From: Motilimonas cestriensis
GTDB taxonomy: Bacteria > Pseudomonadota > Gammaproteobacteria > Enterobacterales > CBDFNC01
Length of the DNA: 64,000 bases
Direction of reading: 5' to 3'
Assembly: GCF_021295315.1 (NCBI RefSeq)
Contig: NZ_JAIMJA010000012.1
Span: forward strand, 38,883-102,882
Shown here: positions 1 to 10,078 of the stretch, piece by piece
How positions within the stretch are numbered: the stretch's first letter is position 1
Layout: each line of letters begins with the position of its first letter
Translations under genes and position numbers: made by a program
The notes under the pieces: model-generated
What the model saw: the letters and a program-made list of their open reading frames with translations, nothing else
What the model was told of the DNA's origin: nothing
Database searches by the model: none

Positions 1-31
1 ATCAGGTGCATGGCCACTCTGCCATTCCGCC
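1..31 (-). tRNA. tRNA-Cys, cut off by the window edge
   Basis: This is the 5' portion only. The 31 bases are identical to the corresponding part of the complete tRNA-Cys at 423-496. The anticodon loop and 3' half lie outside the window. It is the most promoter-distal tRNA visible in the minus-strand array. Confidence 0.85.
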
Positions 32-45
32 ATATTGTATCGATT

Positions 46-121
46 TGGAGCGGTACACGAGGCTCGAACTCGTGACCTCAACCTTGGCAAGGTTGCGCTC
101 TACCAGCTGAGCTAGTACCGC
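46..121 (-). tRNA. tRNA-Gly (GCC anticodon)
   Basis: A 76-nt cloverleaf with encoded CCA (46-48 on the plus strand read TGG). The acceptor strand begins GCGGUAC, the D-arm is AGCUCAGCUGGUAGAGC, and the anticodon loop CUUGCCAAG carries GCC. It is identical to the copies at 511-586 and 892-967. Confidence 0.97.
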
Positions 122-273
122 ATCACATTTAGTTCATAACTTAGATAAATCACAACAAAGGTTGCGTCTCTCTATGATGCAGCTGAACTAGTACCACATC
201 ACATTTAGCTCATAATCTAAGAGAGTCAATGCAAAGGTTGCGTCTCTCTATGATGCAGCTGAACTAATACTGC
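122..273 (-). repeat. Two degenerate tRNA-Gly half-copies, 76 bp each
   Basis: Two tandem units, 122-197 and 198-273, have exactly the period of the 76-nt tRNA-Gly next to them. Read on the minus strand, each keeps a recognisable 5' acceptor strand, D-arm and 5' side of the anticodon stem, with a few inserted bases in the D region. The T-arm, 3' acceptor strand and CCA are replaced by unrelated AT-rich sequence. They cannot fold as functional tRNAs. The simplest reading is decayed copies in the array spacer, but the same design recurs at 587-739. Confidence 0.75.
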
Positions 274-317
274 ATCACATTTAACTCTATTGTAGCTGAG
301 TTAGGCTTTGGAACTAA

Positions 318-404
318 TGGTGCCCGGGGCCGGACTTGAACCGGCACGCTCTTACAAGCGAGGGATTTTAAATCCCTTGTGTCTACCAATTTCACCACCC
401 GGGC
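318..404 (-). tRNA. tRNA-Leu (UAA anticodon)
   Basis: An 87-nt class II tRNA with encoded CCA. The 5' strand is GCCCGGGUGG, the anticodon loop UUUAAAA gives UAA, and there is a long variable arm. It is identical to the copy at 785-871. Confidence 0.97.
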
Positions 405-422
405 GACACTAAATTTTAAATA

Positions 423-496
423 TGGAGGCGGAACCCGGAGTCGAACCGAGGTCGTCTGATTTGCAATCAGGTGCATGGCCACTCTGCCATTCCGCC
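423..496 (-). tRNA. tRNA-Cys (GCA anticodon)
   Basis: A 74-nt tRNA with encoded CCA. It begins GGCGGAAU, the anticodon stem-loop is GAUUGCAAAUC (GCA), and the T-arm is GGUUCGACUCC. It is the only complete Cys copy in the window. Confidence 0.97.
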
Positions 497-510
497 ATAT
501 TGTATCGATT

Positions 511-586
511 TGGAGCGGTACACGAGGCTCGAACTCGTGACCTCAACCTTGGCAAGGTTGCGCTCTACCAGCTGAGCTAGTACCGC
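511..586 (-). tRNA. tRNA-Gly (GCC anticodon)
   Basis: Second of three identical 76-nt tRNA-Gly(GCC) genes. CCA is encoded and it sits 14 nt upstream of tRNA-Cys in the minus-strand transcript. Confidence 0.97.
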
Positions 587-739
587 ATCACAATTAGCTC
601 ATAATTTAAGAGAGTCACTACAAAGGTTGCGTCTCTCTACGATGCAGCTGAGCTAATACCGCATCACACTTAGTTCATAACTTATGATAAATCACAACAA
701 AGGTTGCGTCTCTCTATGATGCAGCTGAACTAATACCGC
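587..739 (-). repeat. Two more tRNA-Gly half-copies (76 and 77 bp)
   Basis: Units 587-662 and 663-739 directly follow the plus-strand boundary of the second tRNA-Gly, as at 122-273. They share the same inserted block in the D region and the same loss of the 3' half. Because the insertion is shared, the four units probably come from duplication of one already decayed copy together with its neighbouring real tRNAs. A shorter, more eroded trace is visible at 968-1007. Confidence 0.75.
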
Positions 740-784
740 ATCATAACCAACTCAATTAAAAGCTGAGTTAGACTTTAGAACTAA

Positions 785-871
785 TGGTGCCCGGGGCCGG
801 ACTTGAACCGGCACGCTCTTACAAGCGAGGGATTTTAAATCCCTTGTGTCTACCAATTTCACCACCCGGGC
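785..871 (-). tRNA. tRNA-Leu (UAA anticodon)
   Basis: Second 87-nt tRNA-Leu(UAA), with encoded CCA and a long variable arm, identical to 318-404. Confidence 0.97.
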
Positions 872-891
872 GACACTAAACTTTAAATTTT

Positions 892-967
892 TGGAGCGGT
901 ACACGAGGCTCGAACTCGTGACCTCAACCTTGGCAAGGTTGCGCTCTACCAGCTGAGCTAGTACCGC
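892..967 (-). tRNA. tRNA-Gly (GCC anticodon), first gene of the array
   Basis: Third 76-nt tRNA-Gly(GCC), the first to be transcribed downstream of pgsA. A promoter for the array is proposed at 1083-1110, about 115 nt upstream. Confidence 0.97.
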
Positions 968-1082
968 ATCACATCTACGCTCATTTCTCTACAGCTGAAC
1001 TTACTGCTTGTTTTATGTAACTGCCAAGCTACATGGGCCAACTAAAGTTGCTTTCGCTGCTTCGTTGCCGGATGTGCTGCGC

Positions 1083-1110
1083 ATTCTAATGATTAAAACG
1101 AACCAGTCAA
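1083..1110 (-). promoter_or_regulatory. Probable sigma-70 promoter of the tRNA array
   Basis: On the minus strand a -35 TTGACT (1105-1110) and a -10 TAGAAT (1083-1088) are 16 nt apart. A GC-rich discriminator, GCGC, follows directly, as is usual for stringently controlled stable-RNA promoters. It lies in the gap between the pgsA stop and the first tRNA-Gly, so the array need not depend on pgsA transcription. This comes from consensus matching only. Confidence 0.6.
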
Positions 1111-1184
1111 CACACTTTTTTAAACTTTTTGATTGCTCGCCTATAAATTACGCAAAGCGAATATTTATTAGTCAAACAAGGCCC

Positions 1185-1730
1185 TTATTGGCCACTGAGA
1201 TCTTTCCAAGCAGCCGAAAGGTAGCTAAACATCGACCAGAAAGTAAGCGCTGTCGCGATATACAATAGTCCGAGACCAAAATATTCCATCCAGTCAGCTT
1301 GTTGCCAGATAAGTGCAATAAGCGCCACCATTTGTGCGGCTGTTTTCCATTTTCCTATCGATGAAACGGCTACATTAGCCCGCTTCCCTAACTCAGCCAT
1401 CCACTCTCGCAGTGCCGAAATAATAATTTCACGACTGATCATCGTCAGTGCAGGGATAGTCACCCAAAGAGAACTGTAATGTTCAACAATGACAACCAGT
1501 GCCGCGGCAACCATCACCTTGTCTGCAACAGGGTCTAAAAATGCGCCAAATGCGGTTTGCTGTTTAAGTTTGCGCGCGAGGTATCCATCAAAATAATCGG
1601 TTACCGCCGCTAACCAGAAAAAGAACGCAGCCCAGAATGCAGCATGCTCTATAGGAAGGTAATAGCATAAGACGAATACGGGGATCAGAAAAACGCGAAA
1701 AGCAGTTAAAATATTGGGAATATTAATCAT
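1185..1730 (-). CDS. pgsA: Phosphatidylglycerophosphate synthase
   Basis: An integral membrane enzyme that transfers the phosphatidyl group of CDP-diacylglycerol to glycerol 3-phosphate, the committed step of phosphatidylglycerol and cardiolipin synthesis. The 181-aa protein carries the complete CDP-alcohol phosphotransferase signature: D45, D48-G49, A52-R53, G62, D66 and D70. These aspartates bind the metal ions and the catalytic base is the last one. Several hydrophobic segments span the rest. It lies 37 nt downstream of uvrC, with the tRNA array after it. This uvrY-uvrC-pgsA-tRNA order is widespread in gammaproteobacteria. Start and length fit the family. Confidence 0.96.
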   Translation of the reverse strand: MINIPNILTAFRVFLIPVFVLCYYLPIEHAAFWAAFFFWLAAVTDYFDGYLARKLKQQTAFGAFLDPVADKVMVAAALVVIVEHYSSLWVTIPALTMISREIIISALREWMAELGKRANVAVSSIGKWKTAAQMVALIALIWQQADWMEYFGLGLLYIATALTFWSMFSYLSAAWKDLSGQ

Positions 1731-1767
1731 TATGGTTACAACGTTAAATTAGCGCATGGTCAGTCGG

Positions 1768-3600
1768 TTAATGGTGCAATGTATCATAGATCTTTTGTGC
1801 AAGCTCATGACTTATACCCGGGACACGAGCAAGATCATCTACAGATGCTTTTTTAACCTCCTGTAAGCCACCCAAATAGGTCAATATAGCTTGTCGTCGC
1901 TTTGGCCCAACCCCGGCAATAGACTCAAGAGTACTTTGTTTTCTTGCTTTATCACGTCGTTGCCGGTGCCCTGTGATCGCAAAGCGGTGCGATTCATCCC
2001 GAATATGTTGGATTAGGTGCAACGCAGGCGAATCTGCAGCCATTTCAAGCTCTTCATGAGTTTGCCCCATGATTAAAGTTTCAAGGCCTGCCTTACGGGT
2101 TACGCCTTTTGCTATGCCAATAAGTAAGGGCTCTTTTTCAACAAAGTTTGCACTAAAATCATCCAGTACGGCTTCCGCTTGGGCAAGCTGCCCCAAACCG
2201 CCATCAATAAATACGATGTCAGGAATATTTTCCACCGCCTGCAAATCGCGAAAACGTCGCGTCAGCACTTGTTTCATAGCCGCATAATCATCGCCAGGAG
2301 TAATGCCGCTAATATTGAATAGACGATAATCAGACTTCAGTGGCCCTTCTCGATTAAACACCACCGATGAGGCAACGGTTTTTTCTCCCATCGTGTGAGA
2401 GATATCGTAGCACTCAATCCGCTTAATAGGTTGCTCTAAATCTAATGCTTCTTGCAATAAATAAAACCGCTGCAGCATAGTGCTTTTATGACTCAGTTGG
2501 CTGGTCAGAGCCGACTGAGCATTAGTACACGCCAGCCGCAAAAACCCCGCTCTATCCGCTCGCACCTTCTCGGTCAGCACCACTTTATATTTAGCAAACT
2601 CCGACAGTGCAGCAGAGATCGCAGCCTGTTCTTCTAATGCTTGGCTAATCAATATTTGCTTGGGTATCACCCGCCCATTAGCACCAGATAAATAAAATTG
2701 ACTGATAAATGCGGTAAATACTTCGTCTGCCGAACTGGCATTAGGTACTTTGGGGAAATAACTACGGCTACCAAGTACTTGCCCTTGGCGTATAAACAGT
2801 ACATGAATACATGCCATGCCATTTTGGTAGGCAAAACCAATCGCATCAAGTTGCTCGCCTGCACCAGTGACACTTTGCTGCTCTGATACTTTGCGCAGTG
2901 CTTGAATTTGGTCCCGAAAGCGCGCCGCTTGCTCAAACTGTAATTGATCACTTGCTTGCTGCATTTTTTCAATCATCTGACCGATCACATCTTGGCTTTT
3001 ACCTTGTAAAAACAAAGTCGCTAACTCAACTTGCTGCTGGTACTCATCATCCGAGACCATATTGGTACAAGGCCCTAAACAGCGCTTTAGTTGGTATTGC
3101 AAGCAGGGCCGTGAACGATTTTTGTAGTAACTATCTTCACACTGACGCACAGGAAAGATCTTTTGCATTAAATGCAAACTTTCTCGCACTGCACCGCCGC
3201 TAGGATAAGGACCAAAAAATTGCCCTTTCGATTTTTTACTACCGCGGTATACACCAAGACGGGGATGCTTGTGATCGGTGATAACAATATAAGGATAAGA
3301 TTTATCATCACGCAGCAATACGTTATAGCGCGGCATGTATTTTTTAATGTAGTTGTGCTCAAGGATTAACGCTTCAGTTTCGGTATGAGTGACAGTGACA
3401 TCAATCGCGGCAATATTTTTAACGAGAACGCGGGTCTTTTCATTATCAAGGTTAGAGCGAAAGTAACTACTAAGGCGATTTTTTAAATTTTTAGCCTTAC
3501 CAACATAAATCACAGTTCGCGAGCTATCGTACATACGATAAACCCCAGGTTGTTGCGTCACGGTTTTGAGGAAAGCTGCTGAATCAAATACTTGGGTCAT
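1768..3600 (-). CDS. uvrC: UvrABC excinuclease subunit C
   Basis: The nuclease subunit of nucleotide excision repair, making both incisions around a lesion after UvrA and UvrB loading. The 610 residues match the Escherichia coli length. Visible parts are an N-terminal GIY-YIG nuclease (about 15-95, with the GVYRMYD and [10 protein letters not shown] blocks), a cysteine-containing region, a UVR motif that contacts UvrB (about 200-235), an RNase H-like endonuclease domain (about 380-540), and tandem helix-hairpin-helix motifs at the C-terminus ([11 protein letters not shown] and [12 protein letters not shown]). It follows uvrY across an 80-nt gap containing a terminator, so part of its expression may be independent of uvrY. 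Confidence 0.97.
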   Translation of the reverse strand: MTQVFDSAAFLKTVTQQPGVYRMYDSSRTVIYVGKAKNLKNRLSSYFRSNLDNEKTRVLVKNIAAIDVTVTHTETEALILEHNYIKKYMPRYNVLLRDDKSYPYIVITDHKHPRLGVYRGSKKSKGQFFGPYPSGGAVRESLHLMQKIFPVRQCEDSYYKNRSRPCLQYQLKRCLGPCTNMVSDDEYQQQVELATLFLQGKSQDVIGQMIEKMQQASDQLQFEQAARFRDQIQALRKVSEQQSVTGAGEQLDAIGFAYQNGMACIHVLFIRQGQVLGSRSYFPKVPNASSADEVFTAFISQFYLSGANGRVIPKQILISQALEEQAAISAALSEFAKYKVVLTEKVRADRAGFLRLACTNAQSALTSQLSHKSTMLQRFYLLQEALDLEQPIKRIECYDISHTMGEKTVASSVVFNREGPLKSDYRLFNISGITPGDDYAAMKQVLTRRFRDLQAVENIPDIVFIDGGLGQLAQAEAVLDDFSANFVEKEPLLIGIAKGVTRKAGLETLIMGQTHEELEMAADSPALHLIQHIRDESHRFAITGHRQRRDKARKQSTLESIAGVGPKRRQAILTYLGGLQEVKKASVDDLARVPGISHELAQKIYDTLHH

Positions 3601-3623
3601 AACTTCTTACATAAGACAAAAAT

Positions 3624-3647
3624 AAAAAAGGTGCCCTGAGGCACCTA
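3624..3647 (-). terminator. Terminator or attenuator between uvrY and uvrC
   Basis: On the minus strand the stem AGGTGCC/GGCACCT has a short loop and is followed by a run of T. It lies directly after the uvrY stop and 24 nt before uvrC, so it probably reduces read-through into uvrC. Confidence 0.8.
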
Positions 3648-3680
3648 GTTCACAATCAAACGTTATTCTTCAGATTGCGT

Positions 3681-4325
3681 TTATAGGGTATCCGCATCTA
3701 ACATACCATGACGGATAGCTAAGTGTGTTAACTCTACGTCGCCACTGATATCCAATTTATTAAATAAGCGATAACGATAGCTGTTAACCGTTTTCGGGCT
3801 TAAGCTTAATTGTTCCGAAATTTCGGTAACTTTCTGCCCTTTGGTAATCATTAACATGATTTGAAGCTCGCGCTCCGACAGGTTTTTGAATGGATTCTCA
3901 TCATCCGGGGAAAAATGAGCCAAAGCCATTTGTTGTGCAATTTCAGGAGACAAATAGCGTTGCCCTGCATTCACCACTCGAATTGCATTCAATACTTCAT
4001 CAGGTGCCGCGCCTTTTGTTAAGTAACCAGCAGCGCCGGCCTGCATTACCTTGGTTGGAAAAGGGTTTTCAGTGTGGATCGTTAGTACAACTATTTTGAT
4101 ATCGGGATTGTATCTTAAGATTTTACGGGTGGCTTCTAACCCACCAATACCCGGCATGTTCATATCCATTAGGATGACATCAGGATTATTATCCCGGCAC
4201 CACTGCACTGCAGCTTCGCCACTTTGAGCTTCACCCACTACCTTGATGCCACGAATGTCTTCGAGAATACGTCGGATCCCTGTTCTTACCAACTCATGGT
4301 CATCAACAAGAAATACGTTAATCAA
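3681..4325 (-). CDS. uvrY: UvrY/GacA family response regulator
   Basis: Response regulator of the BarA-UvrY (GacS-GacA) pathway, which activates CsrB-type small RNAs and so controls carbon storage, motility and secondary metabolism. A receiver domain spans residues 1-120 with acidic pair D8-D9, phospho-acceptor D54 and a conserved lysine in YLTKG. A LuxR-type helix-turn-helix occupies roughly 145-205. I start it at the TTG at 4325: GGAG lies 8 nt upstream and this gives the canonical MINVFLVDDHELVR N-terminus and 214 residues. An in-frame ATG at 4343 would put the ribosome-binding site inside the gene. It leads the uvrY-uvrC-pgsA group. Confidence 0.94.
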   Translation of the reverse strand: MINVFLVDDHELVRTGIRRILEDIRGIKVVGEAQSGEAAVQWCRDNNPDVILMDMNMPGIGGLEATRKILRYNPDIKIVVLTIHTENPFPTKVMQAGAAGYLTKGAAPDEVLNAIRVVNAGQRYLSPEIAQQMALAHFSPDDENPFKNLSERELQIMLMITKGQKVTEISEQLSLSPKTVNSYRYRLFNKLDISGDVELTHLAIRHGMLDADTL

Positions 4326-4556
4326 GAGAATTACTCCGCACAATACTGATAGACCGTTTCGGAATTAAAGCGGTCTTTGCTTGATGATAACCAAACTAAT
4401 CCAATTAAAAAACACAAAAGCAGTATATCGGGTACATATTTGCAAATTTGCAACACAACGCAAAGAAATGAATTTAAAATTATAATAAGCAATTGTTTCT
4501 GTTGTTATTTGTGGGATTGGTTGGTTTTTCTTTGGAATCGCATAGCAGGAAAGAAA

Positions 4557-4647
<91 letters not shown>

Positions 4648-4659
4648 GCAGCGGGGCGC

Positions 4660-4689
4660 ATAATACTGGATATAAACCGGTGATTGCAA
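4660..4689 (-). promoter_or_regulatory. Promoter of tRNA-Ser
   Basis: Minus strand: -35 TTGCAA (4684-4689), an 18-nt spacer and -10 TATTAT (4660-4665), followed by the very GC-rich discriminator GCGCCCCGC immediately before the tRNA. The discriminator is the typical mark of stringent (ppGpp-responsive) stable-RNA promoters. Confidence 0.65.
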
Positions 4690-5010
4690 ATAAAAAATCC
4701 ACTTTTCAGTGATTTTTCTTAAACTGCTTGTTTTGGCGCCATTAATTCATTTTTCTGTGACAAGAAAGCCTAAGCTAGGATAAACTAATATCACTGATAT
4801 CTTATCATCGGCAGTTCAACAGGTTAATTTGATCTAAAGTGTGATAATGTCAGTACTTGAAATAATAGGGGCTAACCCAAACTAATAATTAAATAGTACC
4901 GTTCTTTTATATTATAGCGTGAGTGACTAACTAGTAATCATGCTACAACACAGAGCAACGGTGTAAGATGCAAAGCAGATTCGTACAACATTTTTTACGA
5001 GGATTCAGCA
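4690..5010. other. Non-coding gap between tRNA-Ser and yccA
   Basis: About 320 nt of AT-rich DNA with no supportable gene. It must contain the yccA promoter; TATTATAG-like sequence near 4910 is a possible -10 element, but I cannot pair it securely with a -35. The yccA ribosome-binding site GAGGA lies at its right end. Confidence 0.4.
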
Positions 5011-5667
5011 ATGAACCAATATAGCCAAACTCAAACGGTTGAACGCGTCAGCGAAACCAACAAAGTGCTCCGCAATACCTACTTCCTACTCGGCCTAACT
5101 TTAGCCTTTTCATCTATTGTTACAGCGGTGTCTGTAGCTTTGATGGCACCACCAGTGCATTGGGTCGTGTTTCTAGTCGGTGCTTATGGTCTTATGTTTT
5201 TAACGGAAAAAAATCGTAACTCAAGTTTAGGCTTGGTATTTGTTTTCCTATTTACCGGCTTTATGGGTTACACCTTGGCGCCAATGATAGGTATGTTCCT
5301 GTCTGCTGGTGCCGGCGAAACGGTGCTGACCGCATTGGGTGGTACTGCGCTTGCGTTCTTTGCCACATCCGCTTACGCACTCACCACTAAACGAGACCTA
5401 TCATTCTTAAATGGCATGATAGTAACCGGTTTTGTCGTGCTAATTGTTGCCATGATCGCTAACATCTTTTTAGCTATGCCTGCATTATCTCTGGCTATTA
5501 GTAGCTTATTCATTCTGTTTTCATCTGCAGTGATCATGCTAACGACACAGAACATTATCCGAGGTGGCGAAACCAACTATATTTCAGCAACCGTTACCTT
5601 ATATGTATCCATCTACAATATCTTCGTTAGCTTATTAAGCATCTTAGGTATTGGCGGTGACGACTAA
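5011..5667 (+). CDS. yccA: Bax inhibitor-1 family membrane protein, YccA type
   Basis: A 218-aa inner-membrane protein of the BI-1 (UPF0005) family with about seven hydrophobic segments and a short polar N-terminus. In Escherichia coli YccA interacts with the membrane protease FtsH and modulates degradation of membrane proteins such as jammed SecY. That role is carried over from the family, not shown here. The family features GYTLAPMIGMFLSAGAGE and the C-terminal YVSIYNIFVSLLSILG segment with a terminal aspartate pair are present. GAGGA precedes the ATG. Enterobacteria also keep yccA close to tusE and yccS, supporting the assignment. A terminator follows. Confidence 0.9.
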   Translation: MNQYSQTQTVERVSETNKVLRNTYFLLGLTLAFSSIVTAVSVALMAPPVHWVVFLVGAYGLMFLTEKNRNSSLGLVFVFLFTGFMGYTLAPMIGMFLSAGAGETVLTALGGTALAFFATSAYALTTKRDLSFLNGMIVTGFVVLIVAMIANIFLAMPALSLAISSLFILFSSAVIMLTTQNIIRGGETNYISATVTLYVSIYNIFVSLLSILGIGGDD

Positions 5668-5712
5668 GTCGCTTTAGGTTAGCCCTTGGCTTAATCTAAA
5701 TCATGAAAACTC

Positions 5713-5741
5713 AAAAAAGCCCCTACTGAAAGGGGCTTTTT
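5713..5741 (+). terminator. Terminator after yccA
   Basis: Stem AAAAGCCCC/GGGGCTTTT with an 8-nt loop and a T tail, 46 nt after the yccA stop. It separates yccA from yccS. Confidence 0.85.
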
Positions 5742-5806
5742 GTTTATGGATGTTTTACACTGAAAGCTGTTTGATTTCATCGATGTTTGGATAACCTTCC
5801 CCTCCT

Positions 5807-7951
5807 ATGCAACCCTTACTCAATCTGATCCAAGACCAGCTTCGCACATTAATGACACACACTTATTTTCATGCCGGAACGCGAGTCTTGTGTGCCATTA
5901 GCTTTACACTATTGCCAGCCCTGTTATGGCAACAAACGGAATTGTCTCTTACTCTTGCTCTCGGTGTGGTCGCTTGTGGTATTGCCGAAACTGACGATGC
6001 CAGTGTCAACCGATTAAAAAGCCTAAGCATCACCTTAGTCTGCTTCTTAATTGCGTCATTTTCTGTTGAGTTGCTTTATGCCACACCAACTCTGTTTGTT
6101 ATTGGTTTAGCCAGCTCTACTTTTATTTTTATTATGCTTGGCATTTTTGGCCAACGGTATGGTCAAATCGCCTTTGGCGCGCTAATTATCGCGATATACA
6201 CCATGATCGGCTACCAAAGTGACCACCCTTTTTATATTCAACCTCTAATGCTCACTGCTGGTGCCTTATGGTACGGGCTATTTTCACTTATGTGGGCATT
6301 TGCCTCACCTTACCGTTCACTACATGAACAATTAGCTCAGCTGTACTTCAATCTAAGTCGTTATCAGTTGGAGAAATCACGCTTTTTTGGTAGCAATCAA
6401 ACCGATTGGCTGGCGGTAAGGCAAAACCTCGTTGTGCAAAATATCAACGTGGTGAACAGTCTCAATATTTGCAAAGATACACTCAATAACCGTTTGCACG
6501 ACTCGGGCAAAAAAGAGCGTCTTGATTTGTTATTGCAGTATTATCTGATCGCGCAGCAAATACATGAGCGGGTCACGGCCACTCATTACCAATACAGCCA
6601 GCTAGAAAGTGCTTTCTCTGAAACGCAAATGACGCAAGGGTTTCACCAGTTAATTTCGCAATTATCTGAAGCCAGTCACCAGTTAGGAAAATGTATTTTA
6701 ATGCGTAAGAGTTATACCGTGCCAGCATCATTAAGCTGGACGGTAAAAGCCCTGCAGGATCAACTGGAGCACCTCAATAATAAACACCATTTTGATACTT
6801 CGTTATTTACTCCTTTATCTTTTGTACTCAAAAACTTAACGGGTATTCATAAACTTTTATTAGAAGCCAGTGAAATCAGCCATACAGGCAGCCGCCTATT
6901 GGACGATGCTAAATTATCAACTGAGCCCAAAATTGCAACATGGGATCGCATTACACACCACATTAAAAGTCGCTCTGCCATATTTAGACACGCGATTCGC
7001 ATGAGCCTGTGTTTTGTCACTGGCTATTTACTCTTACAGTATTTGGATCTAGAGAAAGGCTATTGGGTGCTGTTAACTTGCTTATTTGTTTGCCAACCAA
7101 GCTTCAGTGAAACACGTAAGCGATTGATTCAACGTGTTATTGGCACCTTTATCGGGGTCGCGATTGGTTTTCCATTGCTCTACCTATTACCCGGTGTGTA
7201 CGGCCAATTTTTTGTCTTAGCCCTATCAGCATTCTTCTTCTTTACTTACCTGAAAACGAATTACAGCATTGCTGTAATTTTCATTACCGTATTTGTGATG
7301 ATGGTGTTTAACTTACTATCAGGCACAGGTTTAGAGGTGGTATGGCCGCGAATTCAGGAAACCGTATTGGGTAGTGTGCTTGCCGTATTAACCGTGAGTT
7401 TTATTTTGCCGCAGTGGCAGTACAAACGCATTCCAAACCTGCTGTCATTATCATTGCACGCCAATTTAAATTACTTTGAACACGTCGTTGAGCAATATCA
7501 TGATGGCAAGCAGGAGTCTCTCCCCTATCGTATCGCGCGCCGCGATGCACATATTGCCGACATTAATCTGGCCAGTGCTTGGCAAAATATGCTGATAGAC
7601 CCAGGTTCAAAGCGAAAACTAGTTAAAGAAAGTTACGCTCTTACTAATCGTAATAATGCCTTATTAGCCTATATTTCAGCCTTAGCTGCGCATCGAGCCC
7701 CCTTTAGTGAGCTTGAAACGCGGCCCGATCTCGCGCCAATTTTGGCATTAACCAGACAAGCATTGAATAAAGCGATTCAAAGTATTGAAACCCCCGATTG
7801 TGGTCACACTGAAATAGAGGCACAATTACCGCCACTAAAAATCACCGAACTGACCCCAGAGCAGTTGTCAATTGTGCAGCAGCTGCAATTGATTGCTAAT
7901 ACCGCTACGGATATTCAAGCCCTTGCTTGTAATATCACCAACGTAAAGTAG
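5807..7951 (+). CDS. yccS: YccS/YhfK family FUSC membrane protein
   Basis: A 714-aa putative inner-membrane transporter of the fusaric-acid-resistance-like (FUSC) superfamily, close in length to Escherichia coli YccS (about 717 aa). The architecture is duplicated: a hydrophobic block at roughly 20-170, a long soluble helical domain (about 175-390), a second hydrophobic block (about 395-540) and a C-terminal soluble region. The substrate is unknown for the family; aryl-carboxylate efflux is suggested only by related AaeB proteins. It ends 35 nt before tusE and may be co-transcribed with it. The ribosome-binding site is weak (AACCTTCCCCTCCT lacks a clear purine box), so the exact start is less certain. 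Confidence 0.88.
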   Translation: MQPLLNLIQDQLRTLMTHTYFHAGTRVLCAISFTLLPALLWQQTELSLTLALGVVACGIAETDDASVNRLKSLSITLVCFLIASFSVELLYATPTLFVIGLASSTFIFIMLGIFGQRYGQIAFGALIIAIYTMIGYQSDHPFYIQPLMLTAGALWYGLFSLMWAFASPYRSLHEQLAQLYFNLSRYQLEKSRFFGSNQTDWLAVRQNLVVQNINVVNSLNICKDTLNNRLHDSGKKERLDLLLQYYLIAQQIHERVTATHYQYSQLESAFSETQMTQGFHQLISQLSEASHQLGKCILMRKSYTVPASLSWTVKALQDQLEHLNNKHHFDTSLFTPLSFVLKNLTGIHKLLLEASEISHTGSRLLDDAKLSTEPKIATWDRITHHIKSRSAIFRHAIRMSLCFVTGYLLLQYLDLEKGYWVLLTCLFVCQPSFSETRKRLIQRVIGTFIGVAIGFPLLYLLPGVYGQFFVLALSAFFFFTYLKTNYSIAVIFITVFVMMVFNLLSGTGLEVVWPRIQETVLGSVLAVLTVSFILPQWQYKRIPNLLSLSLHANLNYFEHVVEQYHDGKQESLPYRIARRDAHIADINLASAWQNMLIDPGSKRKLVKESYALTNRNNALLAYISALAAHRAPFSELETRPDLAPILALTRQALNKAIQSIETPDCGHTEIEAQLPPLKITELTPEQLSIVQQLQLIANTATDIQALACNITNVK

Positions 7952-7986
7952 GTCAGAAACGTTAATTGAGCGTAAAAGAGAAGATT

Positions 7987-8316
7987 ATGTACACCATTAA
8001 TGGCGAAACCATTGCCACCGACAAACAGGGCTATTTACTTGATCTTAACTTATGGTCAAAACCATTAGCTGAATTGATTGCAGAGCAAGAAAAGATCGAA
8101 ATGAGCGAAGCCCATTGGGAAGTGGTGTTGTTTGTCCGTGAATTTTACCTTGAGTTTAATACCTCGCCTGCCGTGCGCGCATTAGTAAAAGCCATGGGCA
8201 ATAAATTTGGCCCAGAAAAAGGAAATAGCCGCTACTTATTTAAACTATTTCCACAAGGTCCGGCCAAGCAAGCCACCAAGATAGCTGGCCTGCCTAAACC
8301 GGCTAAATGCCTTTAA
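7987..8316 (+). CDS. tusE: Sulfurtransferase TusE (DsrC family)
   Basis: Part of the Tus sulfur relay. TusE accepts persulfide sulfur from TusBCD and passes it to MnmA (also in this window, 25662-26783) for 2-thiolation of U34 in tRNA. The 109-aa product has the same length as the Escherichia coli protein, keeps the [20 protein letters not shown] and [11 protein letters not shown] blocks, and has the catalytic cysteine as the penultimate residue (C108). I chose the ATG at 7987, preceded by AGAGAAG, over an upstream in-frame TTG at 7966, because it reproduces the family N-terminus. Confidence 0.95.
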   Translation: MYTINGETIATDKQGYLLDLNLWSKPLAELIAEQEKIEMSEAHWEVVLFVREFYLEFNTSPAVRALVKAMGNKFGPEKGNSRYLFKLFPQGPAKQATKIAGLPKPAKCL

Positions 8317-8343
8317 CCAGTACTTTGCCCAACTAAAGCAAAT

Positions 8344-8373
8344 AAAAACGCCGCTGTTATCAGCGGCGTTTTT
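8344..8373. terminator. Bidirectional terminator between tusE and serS
   Basis: A perfect 13-bp stem AAAAACGCCGCTG/CAGCGGCGTTTTT with a TTAT loop, between two convergent genes, with T tracts on both strands. Confidence 0.92.
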
Positions 8374-8398
8374 ATTATTAGACGTAAATAGCTTACTA

Positions 8399-9694
<1,296 letters not shown>

Positions 9695-10078
9695 TTAACT
9701 TTTTATTATTAATTGGGTGCCGATCCATGCAGCGATAAGACAAACCACCACATTGATAACGACATTTAATACGGCTTTGATTAGCTCACCTTGTTGGATG
9801 AGTAATAAACTGTCCATGGAAAACGTGGAAAACGTGGTTAACGCACCGAGTAGGCCAACGCCAATTAACTGTTTCCAAGGATTGGTATTGAGAATATTTT
9901 GCTCTAATAAAGCAAATATAACGCCCATTAACAGTGAGCCAATCACATTGACTATCAGTGTACCAAAAGGGAAGCCCTTTCCAAAAGTAGCAAGGGCCCA
10001 ATTACTGATAAGAAAGCGCAAACACGCCCCTGTCGCGCCACCACACGCAACAAATGCCAGTGCTGTGTAATTAGTCAT
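9695..10078 (-). CDS. crcB: Fluoride ion channel CrcB (Fluc)
   Basis: A small four-helix membrane protein that forms dual-topology fluoride channels and removes cytoplasmic fluoride. The 127 residues contain the conserved [24 protein letters not shown] (pore asparagine) and [15 protein letters not shown] (phenylalanine box and central sodium site) segments. I start it at the ATG at 10078, which overlaps the rarA stop by 8 nt. An upstream GTG at 10093 would add five residues not typical of the family. Because it is translated as part of the rarA transcript there is no room for a dedicated fluoride riboswitch. Confidence 0.93.
   Translation of the reverse strand: MTNYTALAFVACGGATGACLRFLISNWALATFGKGFPFGTLIVNVIGSLLMGVIFALLEQNILNTNPWKQLIGVGLLGALTTFSTFSMDSLLLIQQGELIKAVLNVVINVVVCLIAAWIGTQLIIKS

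Noticed and set aside
264-482. Open frame on the minus strand across the tRNA-Leu and tRNA-Cys genes
   Set aside because: It overlaps two clear tRNAs and has no ribosome-binding site or conserved protein features.
1-970. Regular repeats suggesting a CRISPR array
   Set aside because: The repeating units are tRNA genes and tRNA-Gly half-copies; there are no unique spacers of constant length and no cas genes.
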